64,000 nt of DNA from Lenzites betulinus (taxonomy: Eukaryota; Basidiomycota; Agaricomycetes; Polyporales; Polyporaceae): positions 232,735 to 296,734 of the forward strand of contig JABYQU010000052.1 of NCBI GenBank assembly GCA_022264855.1, given 5' to 3'. Position 1 is the stretch's first letter. Each line of letters opens with the position of its first letter. A program made the translations under genes and the position numbers. The notes beneath the pieces are model-generated. The model was not told where the DNA came from, did no database searches, and worked only from the letters and a program-made list of their open reading frames with translations. Of this stretch, positions 11,231-24,093 are shown piece by piece.

Positions 11231-13292
11231 TTACAGACCCGCAAGCTTCAGCACGTCTTCCTCTTCCTCCCTGAACTCCTCATCCTCTGCAAGACCCCTA
11301 TCACGACCACCACTCGCCGCAGAGGCACCGTTCGCACTGGTACCCGAGCAATACTCGCGCACAGCCTCCCCGCGCTGGTTCTTGAAAAATACGACGTCGC
11401 CCTCGGCCTCAATGAATGTGCACTGCGTAAACGAACGCCAGAGCGCGTACAGGGTCGGCTGTGTGTCGGCATGGAAGTCAGCGACGCTTTAAAGACATGC
11501 GGGTCTGCACCGCGGCGGTGGGACGTACGGTAGAGTCGTAGCAGTAGTATTCTCCTAGGACAGGCTTGATCGCTTCAGTCACCTGGGGGAGGTTGTCTGT
11601 GCAGTTCCGGTCTGGTCAGACGGGGCCGAAACGGAGGACGAGCGCGGACGGCTCACAGAACGGTATCGTGACGAAAAAGTGGTGCGCGACGTGGTCATGC
11701 GCGATCTGCACGTATGATACGGTGTGAGACGCGCGAGCAGGGGAGGGAAAAAGTACGTACCCCATGCCAGAAAAACCGGCCTAACCACCCGAATACTGGG
11801 CGATCTACGGTGGCGAGCGCGCCCCGCGCGAATGTCCACGACTTCTGCAGCCAAGTGTAAGCTACCACGTCTGAAACCGGCGCGGTAACGTGTACAACCC
11901 AAACGCACCTCGCGGTAATATGGGACTGTTGGATCGCTATGCTGGAGGTATGTGAACATAACGATCCAGTTATGCGCCCACTGGCGTGTACGGAGGTCTT
12001 TCAGTGGTATGACTGGCAGGGTAATGGGCAGAACGTACAAGCCACGGAACAAAGTAGATGTTCCACACATGCGAGAAGCTTGTCCGGTATGACCAAACGG
12101 CAAGGAATGCCAGCATGCATCCAATAGCGACGTCAGACGCTATGATGGAGGACCCTGAGGAAACGTTGAGCGTACAGCTACAGCAGACAAGTTTGAGTAT
12201 AAAAGGATGCTTACGGTCCTGTGGCTTGAATAGCTTCGAAGATGGCTTGTAATGGCTGGTCCCCGGCGGATACTTCGGGTTCCCTTTGCGGTTATGGCTG
12301 CAGAGCTCGTTAACATGTATATCGACGAATGTACGGGTCTTCACGACACATACATCAGGTACAGCTGGAATCCACTACACAGTCGAACTTCATGAGTATC
12401 ACACTCATCCAGGTGCGCCACGCGAAAGACGTACAGAAACTGCCGGATGACCATCTTGAAAAGCGTGAAGAGCGGTGTCTCCTCGACGATCTCCTTGTAG
12501 TCCATCGGCGTAGCGTGCTGCGCATCGGGGAGCTTGAGATCCGCCCTCGTGAGTGGGTGGTAGGTTTCGTCCCGCGCAAGGTTATTCGCTCCTTTCTGTC
12601 GATGCACAATATTAGTATGAGGTAGCCGTGCATTGTGTGTACAGGCATACATGGTGGGAGCGGTGAGTGATGCGCCACGCAAAGTACGGAGTCAGGACCC
12701 AGGTGTGGAGGCCCATTCCCAGAACGATGTTCACCCACGCATGCGGGGAGAGCGCATCATGGCCGCACTGAGGTGATATACGATATAAGCTTCTTGTTGT
12801 CTCTCGAATCTCTATCAATACCAACGTCTCACCTCGTGACCTGGTGGAGTGGTATGTTGTTAGCGAATGTAGACCGTATGGACGTCCGCACTTACCCAGC
12901 GTCCACATTCCTGCAAAGGATACGCTTTGCCAGAACCAATACAGTGCCCATAGTGCCCACGACACCACTGCCTTAAGCGGTGTGCCCAGGTCCAGAGCAG
13001 CTGCGATATTGGACGCTAACTGGTCGATACGAGTTGCGAAGACGTAGAAGAGCACGCTCAGGCCGACATGCCTGCCGACGTAGAACAAGCTTTTCAAAGT
13101 GCTTTTCTCGAAAAGATGGCGCGGAACGGCAGCGTGCACATCTTTTATAGAAATGGTAGGAGGGACGAATTGAGTGCGCTTCTTCCGGTCCTCGTACTCG
13201 GGCGAGTCGTACACGAGCCAGGATAAGGGCTCTACACGTCCGTCGATGTGAGTACGCTTCAAGTTGGCTTCTGGGACAGCCGATTTCGACAT
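11231..13292 (-). CDS. Delta-12 fatty acid desaturase (oleate desaturase type)
   Basis: Membrane-bound di-iron desaturase of the FAD2 type, expected to convert oleate to linoleate in the ER. Start is ATG 13290-13292 (MSKSAVPEANLKRTHIDG); stop is TAA 11231-11233. All three histidine boxes are present: box 1 HECGH, box 2 HRSHH, and box 3 HVAHH in IAHDHVAHHFFVTIPF. Box 1 is spread over two introns: exon 1 ends MWTLG (12896), an 8-nt micro-exon (12833-12840) supplies the codons for GHE, and the next exon (from 12767) starts CGHDALSPHAWVN. Further exons encode PLTRADLKLPDAQHATPMDY, GNPKYPPGTSHYKPSSKLF, the membrane helices around ASDVAIGCMLAFLAVWSYRT, QHSDPTVPYY and LATVDRPVFGWLGRFFWHG, then NCTDNLPQVTEAIKPVLGEY, and the C-terminal DEEFREEEEDVLKLAGL. 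TATA-like sequence near 13361-13368. Some internal exon ends are approximate. Confidence 0.9.
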
Positions 13293-13969
13293 GGCTACCA
13301 AGGCTCACAAGGGGGGAGAGGATGATGGACAGCGGGGTGACTTCGTACTTTCCCAAGGTCTATATATACGATCGTCGTGCGCAGCGCCGGAGACGTAGTG
13401 GAGACATGCACTAGTCGCCGTGGGAGTAGCCTCGAGGAGCAGATTCCGGGGAAGACTTCTTTCGTTTCCCACTCTTGGGCAGCCCTGGACCCGTGTATCA
13501 AGACCTTGACTGATTCTCGCTATGTCTGGGTGCGGCAGCGAGCGATGTTAATTATAATGACCGCTCTGTACGTGTCGATTTGAGCTCATGTCAAAAAAGA
13601 TATTCGATGAATGGGATCCGCAGGCACGAGGTGGGAACACCACTTACCAATGGAGTAAGAACTATCCGATGTGGAGAAAAGCTCGCGTCCGCTGTACAGG
13701 TGGCACATTACTGCCAAGCCTTATATCGTGATAACGCCAAGATCTTCGAGGCCTTGTTACACCGAAGTTAGTTTGTAGTGTATCTCGACTCTTGCGCCAT
13801 ATACAGGCTAGACCATGCGCACATCGGGGCAAGAGATATGAGCTGCCGGGGACATCCGACAACACGACAAGCGAGGCATGTGCGGGTACACGAGGCAAAC
13901 ACGTGGAGGAACGGGGACGGCCGAGGATGCAGGTTAAACGCCCATGTCAGTAAGTTATTTGTTCCCTAC
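13293..13969. other. Upstream region of the desaturase
   Basis: About 680 bases without a supported gene. A TATATATA stretch at 13361-13368 lies about 70 bases upstream of the desaturase start codon and is its likely TATA box. The distal part reaches the outer edge of the inverted duplication. Confidence 0.55.
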
Positions 13970-14214
13970 CTTGTCTCGACATCGGCCTAATCACTCGTGG
14001 AGGTGTGTCTACGTGAAATTTGAAAGAGTCCGACATGATTGTATTGTATAGGTATGTAACCACGTTTTCTTCTTCGACTATGCATCGCCGTTCGCCTCAG
14101 CGGGTACTTTGCAGCTTGTGTCCTGACTCGAATCATGTTTGGTATCCAGTCCAAGTTCAACTTGCAGTCCATCGAAGGACGTACCTATGCGAAACAGATT
14201 TCATGAGGCCTCGT

Positions 14215-14394
14215 CACTAGGGAAGTGCCGCCTAGGCGGTGGGCGTAGACCTTGCGTATATTCGGAGCCATACGGCCGGAAACGCTCTGCCCTGCTCTGC
14301 CTGGACCTCCGGAGTTCCAGTGCAGGGACCGGCCGCGGCGCGCAGGAAAAACTGCTTAAATATTGGTGTTTGGGTGACCTTGCACGCAAGGTAA
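14215..14394 (+). repeat. Copy 1 of a 170-180 bp dispersed repeat
   Basis: Closely similar to 19093-19261 in the same orientation. Both copies begin CACTAGGGAAGTGCCGCCT and end GTGACCTTGCACGCAAGGTA, and share the internal block AGGGACCGGCCGCGGCGCGC. The right arm of the inverted duplication lacks this sequence at the matching place, so it looks like an inserted short element. The end contains the small palindrome CCTTGCACGCAAGG. No coding capacity; class unknown. Confidence 0.7.
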
Positions 14395-14744
14395 AGGGCT
14401 GTACGCCTTCCGACTCAATGGTGCGGCGACGGTCCGCGCAAGAAGCACACATTGTGACTTGAGCGCACACCGCCCAGTGATATAATTGACGAAACTCAGC
14501 ACTGAGCGACGCGGGACACGCCGAAAATTGGCAGCACAGCTAGCACAGGTGTTGCGAAACACATGGCTAAAATTAAGACCTTACTGCTTTGGTTGCTTCA
14601 AACAGAAATATGGGCACCGTAGGGACGCAGGTATGGGCTGGACGCGCTGTATGGCCTACTACTACCACCGCTCATCATCTCGACAGGAGAACAGTGATGC
14701 TATGACCGCTACGACACCTGCACATCCACTCTTGCACTTACAGT

Positions 14745-15776
14745 CAGTGTTGGCACAGTCAGCATACGTCCGCGGAAGACTCACGGCGACTTGCGGACTG
14801 TCGCTTGGCCGACTTGTGGGCGACTCGAGACTGTAGACTTTCCCACCGTGGATGACTGTAGGGCACGGCTCCTGATTGGTTGAGTAGCAGCACGTGAATA
14901 TATCCAGAATCTAAGCGCGACAGAGCGCCTATTTTATCTGCCTTGATCGCTCGCCACCGCCTCGACGCTTCGCGCTGCTCTCGATGTTGTCCGCGATGTC
15001 TGCCCAGCTTTATACAATGACCAAGCAGGTTCAAGATCGCTCGAGGCGCTCGTGGTATAGACTACTGTTCTATGATCACCCGGGTTATATATGTGCAGGC
15101 CACGGGGACTGGCATAATATAATTTATTCTGCAAATACCATGATACTGAGCTGCTGCTATGTAGTAGATGCTGACGGCGCTATGAGTCCTGGCCCATCTA
15201 AATTTCCACACGCTCCTGAGGGCACAGATGCCGGTAATGCATCACGGCGGGCCATGGGCTTCGACGCAATTATTTTTTCGGACATGGAAAGAGTTGACGA
15301 AGACTTACCTGGAGCAGACATTGCATTCCCTTCGGTGCATCACATCACCCTCGACACCCTGTTTGACTTCCAAACGGACTATTGGGGACACAATCGGCGG
15401 CGTCGAGCATGCCAGCTCTGGACGATGAACTTGCTTTATGGGAGATTCTCGACATGGATGCCGATGGGGAGGAAGTGCCGGGGGGCGGTGATGAGCAGGG
15501 ATTCGATATTGATACCTTGGTTGACGGTATTCTCAGTAGCAGCTAGCCCTATTGAGAGAGTATGCACAGAATACGGACGCGTTGACGAGCATCTCACAGA
15601 AATACACAACGGCGCCTGGTAGGAACGCTCGAGTCTCGCGCGCGGCGCGCGATGGTCCGGGAGGCGCTGCAAAAGTCATCCGGCGTGCGAAAGTCAACCG
15701 TCGACTCGGGCGACTGTCGCCCGAGTCCGGCGGACTGGTCAACTTGGTCAACAGCTTGCGGACTGTGCCAACACTG
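14745..15776. mobile_element. hAT-type DNA transposon, decayed or non-autonomous
   Basis: A 1032-bp element bounded by terminal inverted repeats. The left end is CAGTGTTGGCACAGTC (14745-14760) and the right end is its exact reverse complement (15761-15776). It is flanked by identical 8-bp target duplications CTTACAGT at 14737-14744 and 15777-15784. An 8-bp duplication and a CAGTG-type end are hallmarks of the hAT superfamily. The homologous place in the right arm of the inverted duplication has no such element. At most a remnant of a transposase is left inside. Confidence 0.85.
14984..15622 (+). pseudogene. Possible hAT transposase remnant
   Basis: Open frames inside the hAT element contain VAASPIERV near 15535-15565, which resembles the conserved C-terminal dimerisation motif of hAT transposases (a Ser/Ala-rich stretch followed by ERVFS). 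Just upstream, another frame gives an acidic LDDELALWEIL-like segment. The catalytic blocks are not present and the frames are discontinuous, so no functional enzyme can be made. The identification rests mainly on the element's ends. Confidence 0.35.
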
Positions 15777-15960
15777 CTTACAGTGCGGAAAGCGCAGTAC
15801 GTACTGGTGTCAGTCTGGGGGACGGCTATCTAATGCTTAACAGCCACCATCCAGCGGCGAGTCACCATCAACCAGCATCAACCCTTCCTCTCAGGCTCGT
15901 CATCGACGAGACGCACGGGTCCGCCGGCACGCGCTAGCACGCTTCCTGACTACGGACACC

Positions 15961-15970
15961 ATATATAAAG
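15961..15970 (+). promoter_or_regulatory. TATA box of sedolisin copy 1
   Basis: ATATATAAAG lies about 55 bases upstream of the ATG at 16025. The matching place of copy 2 (minus strand near 24140-24150) carries the related ATATAAAAG, so the element is conserved between the two arms. Confidence 0.6.
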
Positions 15971-16024
15971 GATGCCGACATACAACAAGTTCGACCTTGA
16001 GCACTCGCCATACACTCACTCAGG

Positions 16025-18394
16025 ATGCTGCTCCGCGGGTTGGTTTCTCTTGGCGCCATCTCCCTCGCGCTCGCCGCGCATACCCCAGTCAAGCGCGTCG
16101 CGCACGAGTCCCGCCGTTCTCTCCCCGCCGGATGGGCACCCACACGCCGCGCTGACCCCAACAGGGTCCTCCCGCTCAGCATCGGGCTCGTCCAGTCCAA
16201 CCTCGACAATCTCGAGGAGTATCTCATGGACGTCTCCCACCCGGACTCAGCCAACTACGGTCAGCACTGGACGCTCCAACAGGTCGCAGACACGTTCCGC
16301 CCCTCGGCGGAGTCCGTGGAGAGCGTGCACAAGTGGCTCGTCGAGGATGGGCAGATCGACGCAGAGCGGATTCGGCTCAGCCAAAGCGGCGCGTGGATCA
16401 CGGCAAACGTGACCGTGGATGAGGCAGAGCAGCTGCTGGGCACGGAATACTACGTCTACAGCCACGAGGAGGGCGGGGTCGAGCACCTCGCGTGCCATGA
16501 TCGCTACCATCTCCCGGCGCACGTCTCAAAACATGTGGACCTGATCACGCCTACGATACATTTCGACAAGATGGTGAAGAAGCGTGCGACAGAGACCCTT
16601 GGCGCTGCAAAGGACATTGGCAAGGTCTTCCAGCCTCTCGTGGGAGGTGCTATCCACGTACGTCCGGCTTCTCGCTGTCTCCAGTGGTATACAAACCAGC
16701 TTACGGATTGCATCGCAGGGTATCGCCGACGAACTGGAGAATTGCGATAAGGTTATCACGCTCAGTTGCCTGCGCACTCTGTACGACTTCGTATACGAGC
16801 CCATCGCGACCAGCAAGAACACAATTGGTGTTGGTAAGTCCTGTTACCGATCATCATGCTCTCGTAAAATTGGCATCTCACATTGGTGCATCCGACAGTC
16901 GAATATACCCCGCAATCGCACATCCCGTCCGATTTCGATGTCTTCTTCGCCAACTACTCCAAGAGCCAGATCGGCGAAAGGCCCAAGCTAGTTCCCATTG
17001 ATGGAGGTAAAGGACCGAGTCTCTCCCGCTGCGATCATTTGTTGATCCCACAAAGGTCTCCTTGTCCCGGGGGGCGACCCCCATGAATCTAATTTGGATC
17101 TGCAGTATGTGCTCGGCCTTATCGGCAGCAAGAAACAAGAAGTGCAGCTATACCAAGTTGGTGACGCCGTCGAAGGTCAGCTACCCATCCATTCTGGGCT
17201 TACCATGTATTCATGAAGCATGACTTTGTCAGGCGCTTCCTTCGACAACCTTTTGAACGGACTGGACGCAGCGTATTGCACCTTTGAAGGGGGTGACGAC
17301 CCTACCCAGGACGGCATCTACCCCGATACTGCTCCAGGCGGGTACAAGAAGAACGATTGTGGTACCGTGAAGCCTGCGGCAGTCATCTCGACCTCGTACG
17401 GTTACCAGGAGGCGGATCTCACGCCGTTCTACGAGCGCCGCCAATGTGCAGAGTATGGCAAGGCAAGTTCTTTGCGATGTGTTGAGAATGCTCGTATTTT
17501 GACGTCTCACATCAGTTGAGCTTGACAGGCGTTACATTTGTCTACTCCTCTGGCGATGCTGGTGTTGGAGGGAGCAACGACGTCTGCCTCGACGAAGACG
17601 GAAATCAGGTCACAGGGGGAACGATCTTCAGCCCTACCTTCCCTGGTGGCTGTCCATACGTAACTTCCGTCGGTGCGACTCAAGTCGTTCCCGGCCACAA
17701 GGTGAGTGACATTATTTACCACAACATATGGATAGTCATGTGTCCCTGAGGCTGACGCTGGTGCGCGCAGGTGACGGACCCCGAGAGTGCTGTCTTCCAA
17801 CGCTTCCCGTCGGGCGGCGGGTTCTCGAACGTCTTTCCCCGCGCCTCGTTCCAGGAGAGTGCGGTAGCAAACTACCTCAAGAAATACCCTCCCGGCTACG
17901 CGCCGACTATCTACAATGCGAGCGGCCGCGGGTTCCCTGACGTCTCTGCGAACGGGTGCGTCTGGCGCTCCAGCACACGCATGATTTAGGTGCTGACGCG
18001 CCCATTGCGGCCACAGGTTGAACTACTCCGTTGCCGTGAATGGCAGTAATGTGCTCGTCTCCGGGACCTCTGCGTCCGCGCCCACCTTCGCGGCGATCCT
18101 CTCTGCCGTGAACGACGCACGTCTCGCGCTCGGGAAGCGCACTGTCGGGTGGATCAACCCCGCCGTACGTCCCGCTATACCTACTCGAGGACATGCCTAT
18201 AGATGCTGACCGCGACGCGTGCATTGCAGATATACTCGTCGGCCTTCGATGGCGCGTTCAACGATATCACGAACGGGTCGAACCCCAACTGCGGCTCGGC
18301 GGGATTCTTCGCGCGGCCTGGCTGGGACCCTGTTACAGGCCTCGGGACTCCGAACTTCCCCAAGTTGCTCGCACGATGGCTGCTCCTCCCGTGA
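16025..18394 (+). CDS. Secreted sedolisin (S53 tripeptidyl-peptidase-like), copy 1
   Basis: Acid serine-carboxyl protease of the S53 family, secreted to break down extracellular protein. It starts with a signal peptide ([17 protein letters not shown]), followed by the pro-kumamolisin activation domain ([48 protein letters not shown]). The catalytic part holds Glu and Asp in ESNLDLQY, the oxyanion Asp region SSGDAGVGG, and the Ser in SGTSASAP. The C-terminus keeps the calcium-site residues (FNDITNG and [13 protein letters not shown]). The introns are in frame; one at 17463-17515 is a GC-AG intron (AAG|GCAAGT). Stop TGA 18392-18394. No frameshift or lost catalytic residue was seen, so the gene should be functional. 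It lies in the left arm of the inverted duplication and has an inverted near-copy at 21719-24093. Confidence 0.92.
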
Positions 18395-19092
18395 TTAAGC
18401 GGCCTAACTGGAAAGCGCGAGAAGCGTTACTGTATACTAGATGTGTTCATGAACATGATAGGATAGGATTGCGGATTGACCACTGGTCACTGAGAAGCGA
18501 AATTAACCCACCAGGAACGCTCTGATGTCGGACATGAAGTGCTGTCTCTAGTCATGACTATGCTAGCCACATGGGCATCCCCATCCCCTGCTCGAGCTGC
18601 ACACGGCAGCACTACGTCTTACCGCGACAGACGGATTTGTAGTAGTTCTGTCGGCGCTCAGTGTGACGAGCCTACCCGCGCAAGTGAGAATTTTGCCCGC
18701 CGTGATAAGGATGGTGGGCATAGAAGGCTCACCGGTGCCACTTGAGTATAAGGAGAGCCGAAGTTTGAAGCATCGAGATACGCAGTGATGGATCTCCTAG
18801 TATCAGTATGTACTAGCACATACTATCCGAGCTACCTTAAGTCCGACTGGCGACTGAGCGTTGCACGTTCAGACCAGCTCGGAGTTCATCATTAGCGCTG
18901 CACTTGGGGAGGAAACAACTTGCAAGCCTTTCGTGTCGCGGCTAGCGTGATAAAGTTTGAAACCAGCGGCCGACGACGCAAGGCGTGGAATTGTTCTTGT
19001 CGCCAAGGGGTAGCATGGTCCGGTCGCAAACCCGTCAAGCAACAGGACACGTCCCACGCAAGATAGTGTCAAGCGATACTTCTCCGTTTTTA

Positions 19093-19261
19093 CACTAGGG
19101 AAGTGCCGCCTGGACGTCGGCGTAGACCTTGCGAGTATTCGGAGCCATACGGCCGGACACGCTCTGCCTGGACTTCTAGAACGCCAGTGCAGGGACCGGC
19201 CGCGGCGCGCAGGAAAAGCTGCTTCAATATTGGGGTCCGGGTGACCTTGCACGCAAGGTAA
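19093..19261 (+). repeat. Copy 2 of the 170-180 bp dispersed repeat
   Basis: Same start and end sequences and same orientation as 14215-14394, with scattered substitutions and small deletions. It sits in the spacer of the inverted duplication, immediately downstream (by transcription) of the enoyl-CoA hydratase gene. The rest of the spacer between about 18610 and 19311 holds no supported gene. Confidence 0.7.
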
Positions 19262-19310
19262 TTACAAGTACATTCCTGGGGCCCCGGCGACGTCCGGGCA
19301 GCACTCGAAC

Positions 19311-20512
<1,202 letters not shown>

Positions 20513-21594
20513 GCGGGACTTAAGTAGAGTGTCAGTGGTGATGGTGATCTGTCGACGAGACTCTGAGCACAGGGACAGTCGCGGTGGGAAGTGTTGGATG
20601 GAAAGGCGCGAGGATGGTCCGCGTGGGCGGCGCGTCGTCAGCAGGCGGCTCGATGTCGAGTGCAACAGCGAGCACGCGGTAAACGGCGGCGAGCATGTGT
20701 TTTCCATTCCATTTCCGGTTCCACCTCCTGCTTCTCGTCATCTTCGACTTTCCACTCCCTCTTCCTCCTCCCCTTGCCTGGCGCGACAGCATCCAGCATG
20801 CGGAGCCTTTCTGCGCCTTGGTCAGCTGGTGGTGCTGAGCTAACAACACCCCAGTGCGTTCGTATGCGGAGCGTATATGTTCGGCCTCTGGGCCCTTCAT
20901 CGGTGTTGATTTACACACGCTCGTGGGCTCCTTGAAAACAGATAAGTATGTCCTCTAACATTGGGTCGTACCTTGACATCCGTCTATTCTCAGAATATTG
21001 CATGCCTGATCGCTACCTCTGGTGCCGCAGGTCCGGCCACTGCGACATCTCTGTCGACGACAGCGGCACGCACATATGCAATCACAGATACCTCGGGAAT
21101 GTCAAACGTACTGTCTCGAGGGCACCATGCTGCGTGCGCTGTGTATCCTTGTCTACGGGCTATTTCGGGTGGAACCTACGGCTGGGGCCCTCTTTCATGA
21201 CTGCGATGCTCAGCTGGGTACTCATCTGCGGTACGGATGTTGTTGCTCTTGTCAACCACCTGAACGCGAACCAGATCTTCTTCGCTCGCCGACCTGCTTT
21301 GTTGCCGCCGGGGCTGCATGCATTCTGCGCATCTGCCAGTAGCTGAAACTCCTCGACTGTATAGACCCTCGCTACGCTCTGCTTCCCCTCGTCCGGGTAT
21401 CTAGCGTTGGACAACGCCTGACTGCGCCTGTCGTCTTCTTCGTCGCGTAGTGCACACAACTTAGTTGCCAGATGGTTCAACTATGTCATACGAGGTCGGC
21501 CAATGGTAGCAGCAACATACCTTCATTCGCGCGGGTACGTTTATCTTGCTGAGACACAATATTGCAAACCCATCTGTCAATCAAGTAGTGTCGT
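20513..21594. other. Spacer DNA, no gene firmly supported
   Basis: Holds the upstream region of the enoyl-CoA hydratase and the right part of the spacer. An ATG-led open frame at 20948-21346 (+) and an overlapping one at 21160-21480 (-) exist. The minus frame has a protein-like stretch (QSVARVYTVEEFQLLADAQN), but neither has splice-supported extensions or a family I recognise. It could be a fragment of an old gene or transposon. Confidence 0.4.
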
Positions 21595-21718
21595 GTGTAG
21601 GTCGAGCAGGGTATGGGAATGCGTGTGGCTAGCATGGTCATGACCAGAGACAACCCTTCATGCCCGACATCTATCTAGTAACACTTCTCGCGTCGCGCGT
21701 TCTAGGTGGGTAGCTAAA

Positions 21719-24093
21719 TTACGGAAGGAGTAGGAACCGAGCGAGCAACTTGGGGAAGTTCGGAGTCCCGAGGCCTGTAACAGGGTCCCAGCCAGGCCGC
21801 GCGAAGAATCCCGCCGAGCCGCAGTTGGGGTTCGACCCGTTCGTGATATCGTTGAACGCGCCATCGAAGGCCGACGAGTATATCTGCAATGCACGCGTCG
21901 CGGTCAGCATCTATAGGCATGTCCTCGAGTAGGTATAGCGGGACGTACGGCGGGGTTGATCCACCCGACAGTGCGCTTCCCGAGCGCGAGACGTGCGTCG
22001 TTCACGGCAGAGAGGATCGCCGCAAAGGTGGGCGCGGACGCAGAGGTCCCGGAGACGAGCACATTACTGCCATTCACGGCAACGGAGTAGTTCAACCTGT
22101 GGGCCGCAATGGGCGTGTCAGCACCTAAATCGTGCGCGTGCCGGGGCACCAGACGCACCCGTTCGCAGAAACGTCAGGGAACCCGCGGCCGCTCGCATTG
22201 TAGATAGTCGGCGCGTAGCCGGGAGGGTATTTCTTGAGGTAGTTTGCCACTGCACTCTCCTGGAACGAGGCGCGGGGAAAGACGTTCGAGAACCCGCCGC
22301 CGGACGGGAAGCGTTGGAAGACAGCACTCTCGGGATCCGTCACCTGCGCGCACCAGCCTCAGCTTCAGGGACACATATGACTATCCATATGTTGTGGTAA
22401 TTAATGTCCCTCACCTTATGGCCGGGAACGACTTGAGTCGCACCGACGGAAGTTACGTATGGACAGCCACCAGGGAAGGTAGGGCTGAATATCGTCCCCC
22501 CTATGACCTGATTTCCGTCTTCGTCGAGGCAGACGTCGTTGCGCCCTCCGACACCAGCATCGCCAGAGGAATAGATAAATGTAACGCCGGTCAAGCTCAA
22601 CTGATATGAGACATCAAAATAGGAGCATACTCAACACATCGCAAAGACTCGCCTTGCCATACTCTGCACATTGGCGGCGCTCGTAGAACGGCGTGAGATC
22701 CGCCTCCTGGTAACCGTACGAGGTCGAGATGACTGCTGCAGGCTTCACGGTACCACAGTCGTCTTTCTTGTACCCGCCTGGAGCGGTATCGGGGTAAATG
22801 CCGTCCTGGGTCGGATCGTCACCCCCTTCGAAGGTGCAGTACGCTGCGTCCAGTCCGTTCAAAAGGTTGTTGAAGGAAGCGCCTGACATCGTGATGGTCT
22901 ATGAACAGACGGTGGACCCAGGATGGATGGGTAGCTAACCTTCGACGTCGTCACCAACTTGGTATAGCTGCACCTCTTGTTTCTTGCTGCCGATAAGGCC
23001 GAGCGCATACTGCAGATCCAAACTAGATTCAAAGGGGTCGCCTCCCTCGACAAGGACACCTTTGTAGGATCAACAAATGATCGCAGCTGGGTGGACTTGA
23101 CAGTTCCATACCTCCATCAATAGGAACCAGCTTGGGCCTTTCGCCGATCTGGCTCTTGGAGTAATTGGCGAAGAATACGTCGAGATCAGACGGGATGTGA
23201 GATTCCGGGGTATATTCGACTGTTGGTTGCGCCAATGTGAGACGTCAATTTCATGAAAACGCGATATTCGGCAAAAGGCCTTACCGATCCCAATCGTATT
23301 CTTGCTGGTCGAGATGGGCGTGTATACGAAGTCATACAGGACGCGCAGGCAATTGAGCGTGATAACCTTATCGCAATTCTCCAGTTCGTCGGCGATACCC
23401 TGCGATGCAATCCGTGAGCTGGTTTGTATACCACTGGAGACAGCGAGAAGCCGGACGTACGTGGATAGCACCTCCCACGAGAGGCCGGGAGACCTTTCCA
23501 ATGTCCTTTGCAGCGCTAAGAGTCTCTGTCGCACGCTTCTTCACCATCCTGTCGAAATGAATCGTAGGCGTGATCAGGTCCACATGTTTCGAGACGTGCG
23601 CCGGGAGATGGTAGCGATCATGGCACGCGAGGTGCTCGACCCCGCCCTCCTCGTGGCTGTAGACGTAGTATTCCGTGCCCAGCAGCTGCTCTGCCTCGTC
23701 CACGGTCACGTTCGCCATGATCCACGCGCCACTTTGGCTGAGCCGAATCCGCTCTGCGCCGATCTGTCCGTCTTCGACGAGCCACTTGTGCACGCTCTCC
23801 ACAGACTCCGCCGAGGGGCGGAACGTGTCTGCGACCTGTTGGAGCGTCCAGTGCTGACCGTAGTTGGATGAGTCTGGGTGGGAGACGTCCAGGAGATACT
23901 CCTCGAGATTGTCGAGGTTGGACTGGACGAGCCCGATGCTGAGCGGGAGGACCCTGTCGGGGTCAGCGCGGCGTATGGGTGTCCATCCGGCGGGTAGAGA
24001 ACGGCGGGTCTCGTGTGCGACGCGCTTGACTGGGGTGTGCGCGGCGAGTGCGAGGGAGATGGCGCCAAGAGAAACCAACCCGCGGAGCAGCAT
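21719..24093 (-). CDS. Secreted sedolisin (S53), copy 2
   Basis: Inverted near-copy of the gene at 16025-18394, with the same signal peptide, pro-domain, exon layout and GC-AG intron (donor AAG|GCGAGT). The catalytic Glu/Asp are kept in ESSLDLQY, the oxyanion region SSGDAGVGG and the Ser SGTSASAP are intact, and the C-terminal calcium-site residues are unchanged. Against copy 1, about ten of the first 240 residues differ (for example WTPIRR for WAPTRR, DGQIG for DGQID), and several more differ in the middle (GGDPFESS for GGDPHESN). From VTDPESAV to the end the two proteins are identical except for ARFLLLP against ARWLLLP, and even the introns there are almost the same. No disabling change was seen. 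A TATA-like ATATAAAAG lies about 50 bases upstream. Stop at 21719-21721. Confidence 0.92.

Larger units (their letters stand above)
13970..18610 (+). repeat. Left arm of a large inverted duplication
   Basis: This segment matches the reverse complement of about 21595-25230. Matching blocks found by eye: 13992-14037 with 25150-25212; 14395-14700 with 24690-25045; 15785-15960 with 24130-24300; the whole sedolisin gene (16025-18394 with 21719-24093); and about 120 bases of 3' flank up to about 18610. The left arm has extra material absent from the right: a hAT-type element (14745-15776) and a 180-bp repeat (14215-14394). Without the hAT element both arms are about 3.6 kb. The outer edges are judged by eye and may be off by tens of bases. 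Confidence 0.85.

Noticed and set aside
9415..13292. A metabolic gene cluster around the desaturase.
   Set aside because: Neighbours (PQ-loop protein, AP-1 mu, sedolisins) have no shared pathway, and no backbone enzyme such as a PKS, NRPS or terpene synthase is present.
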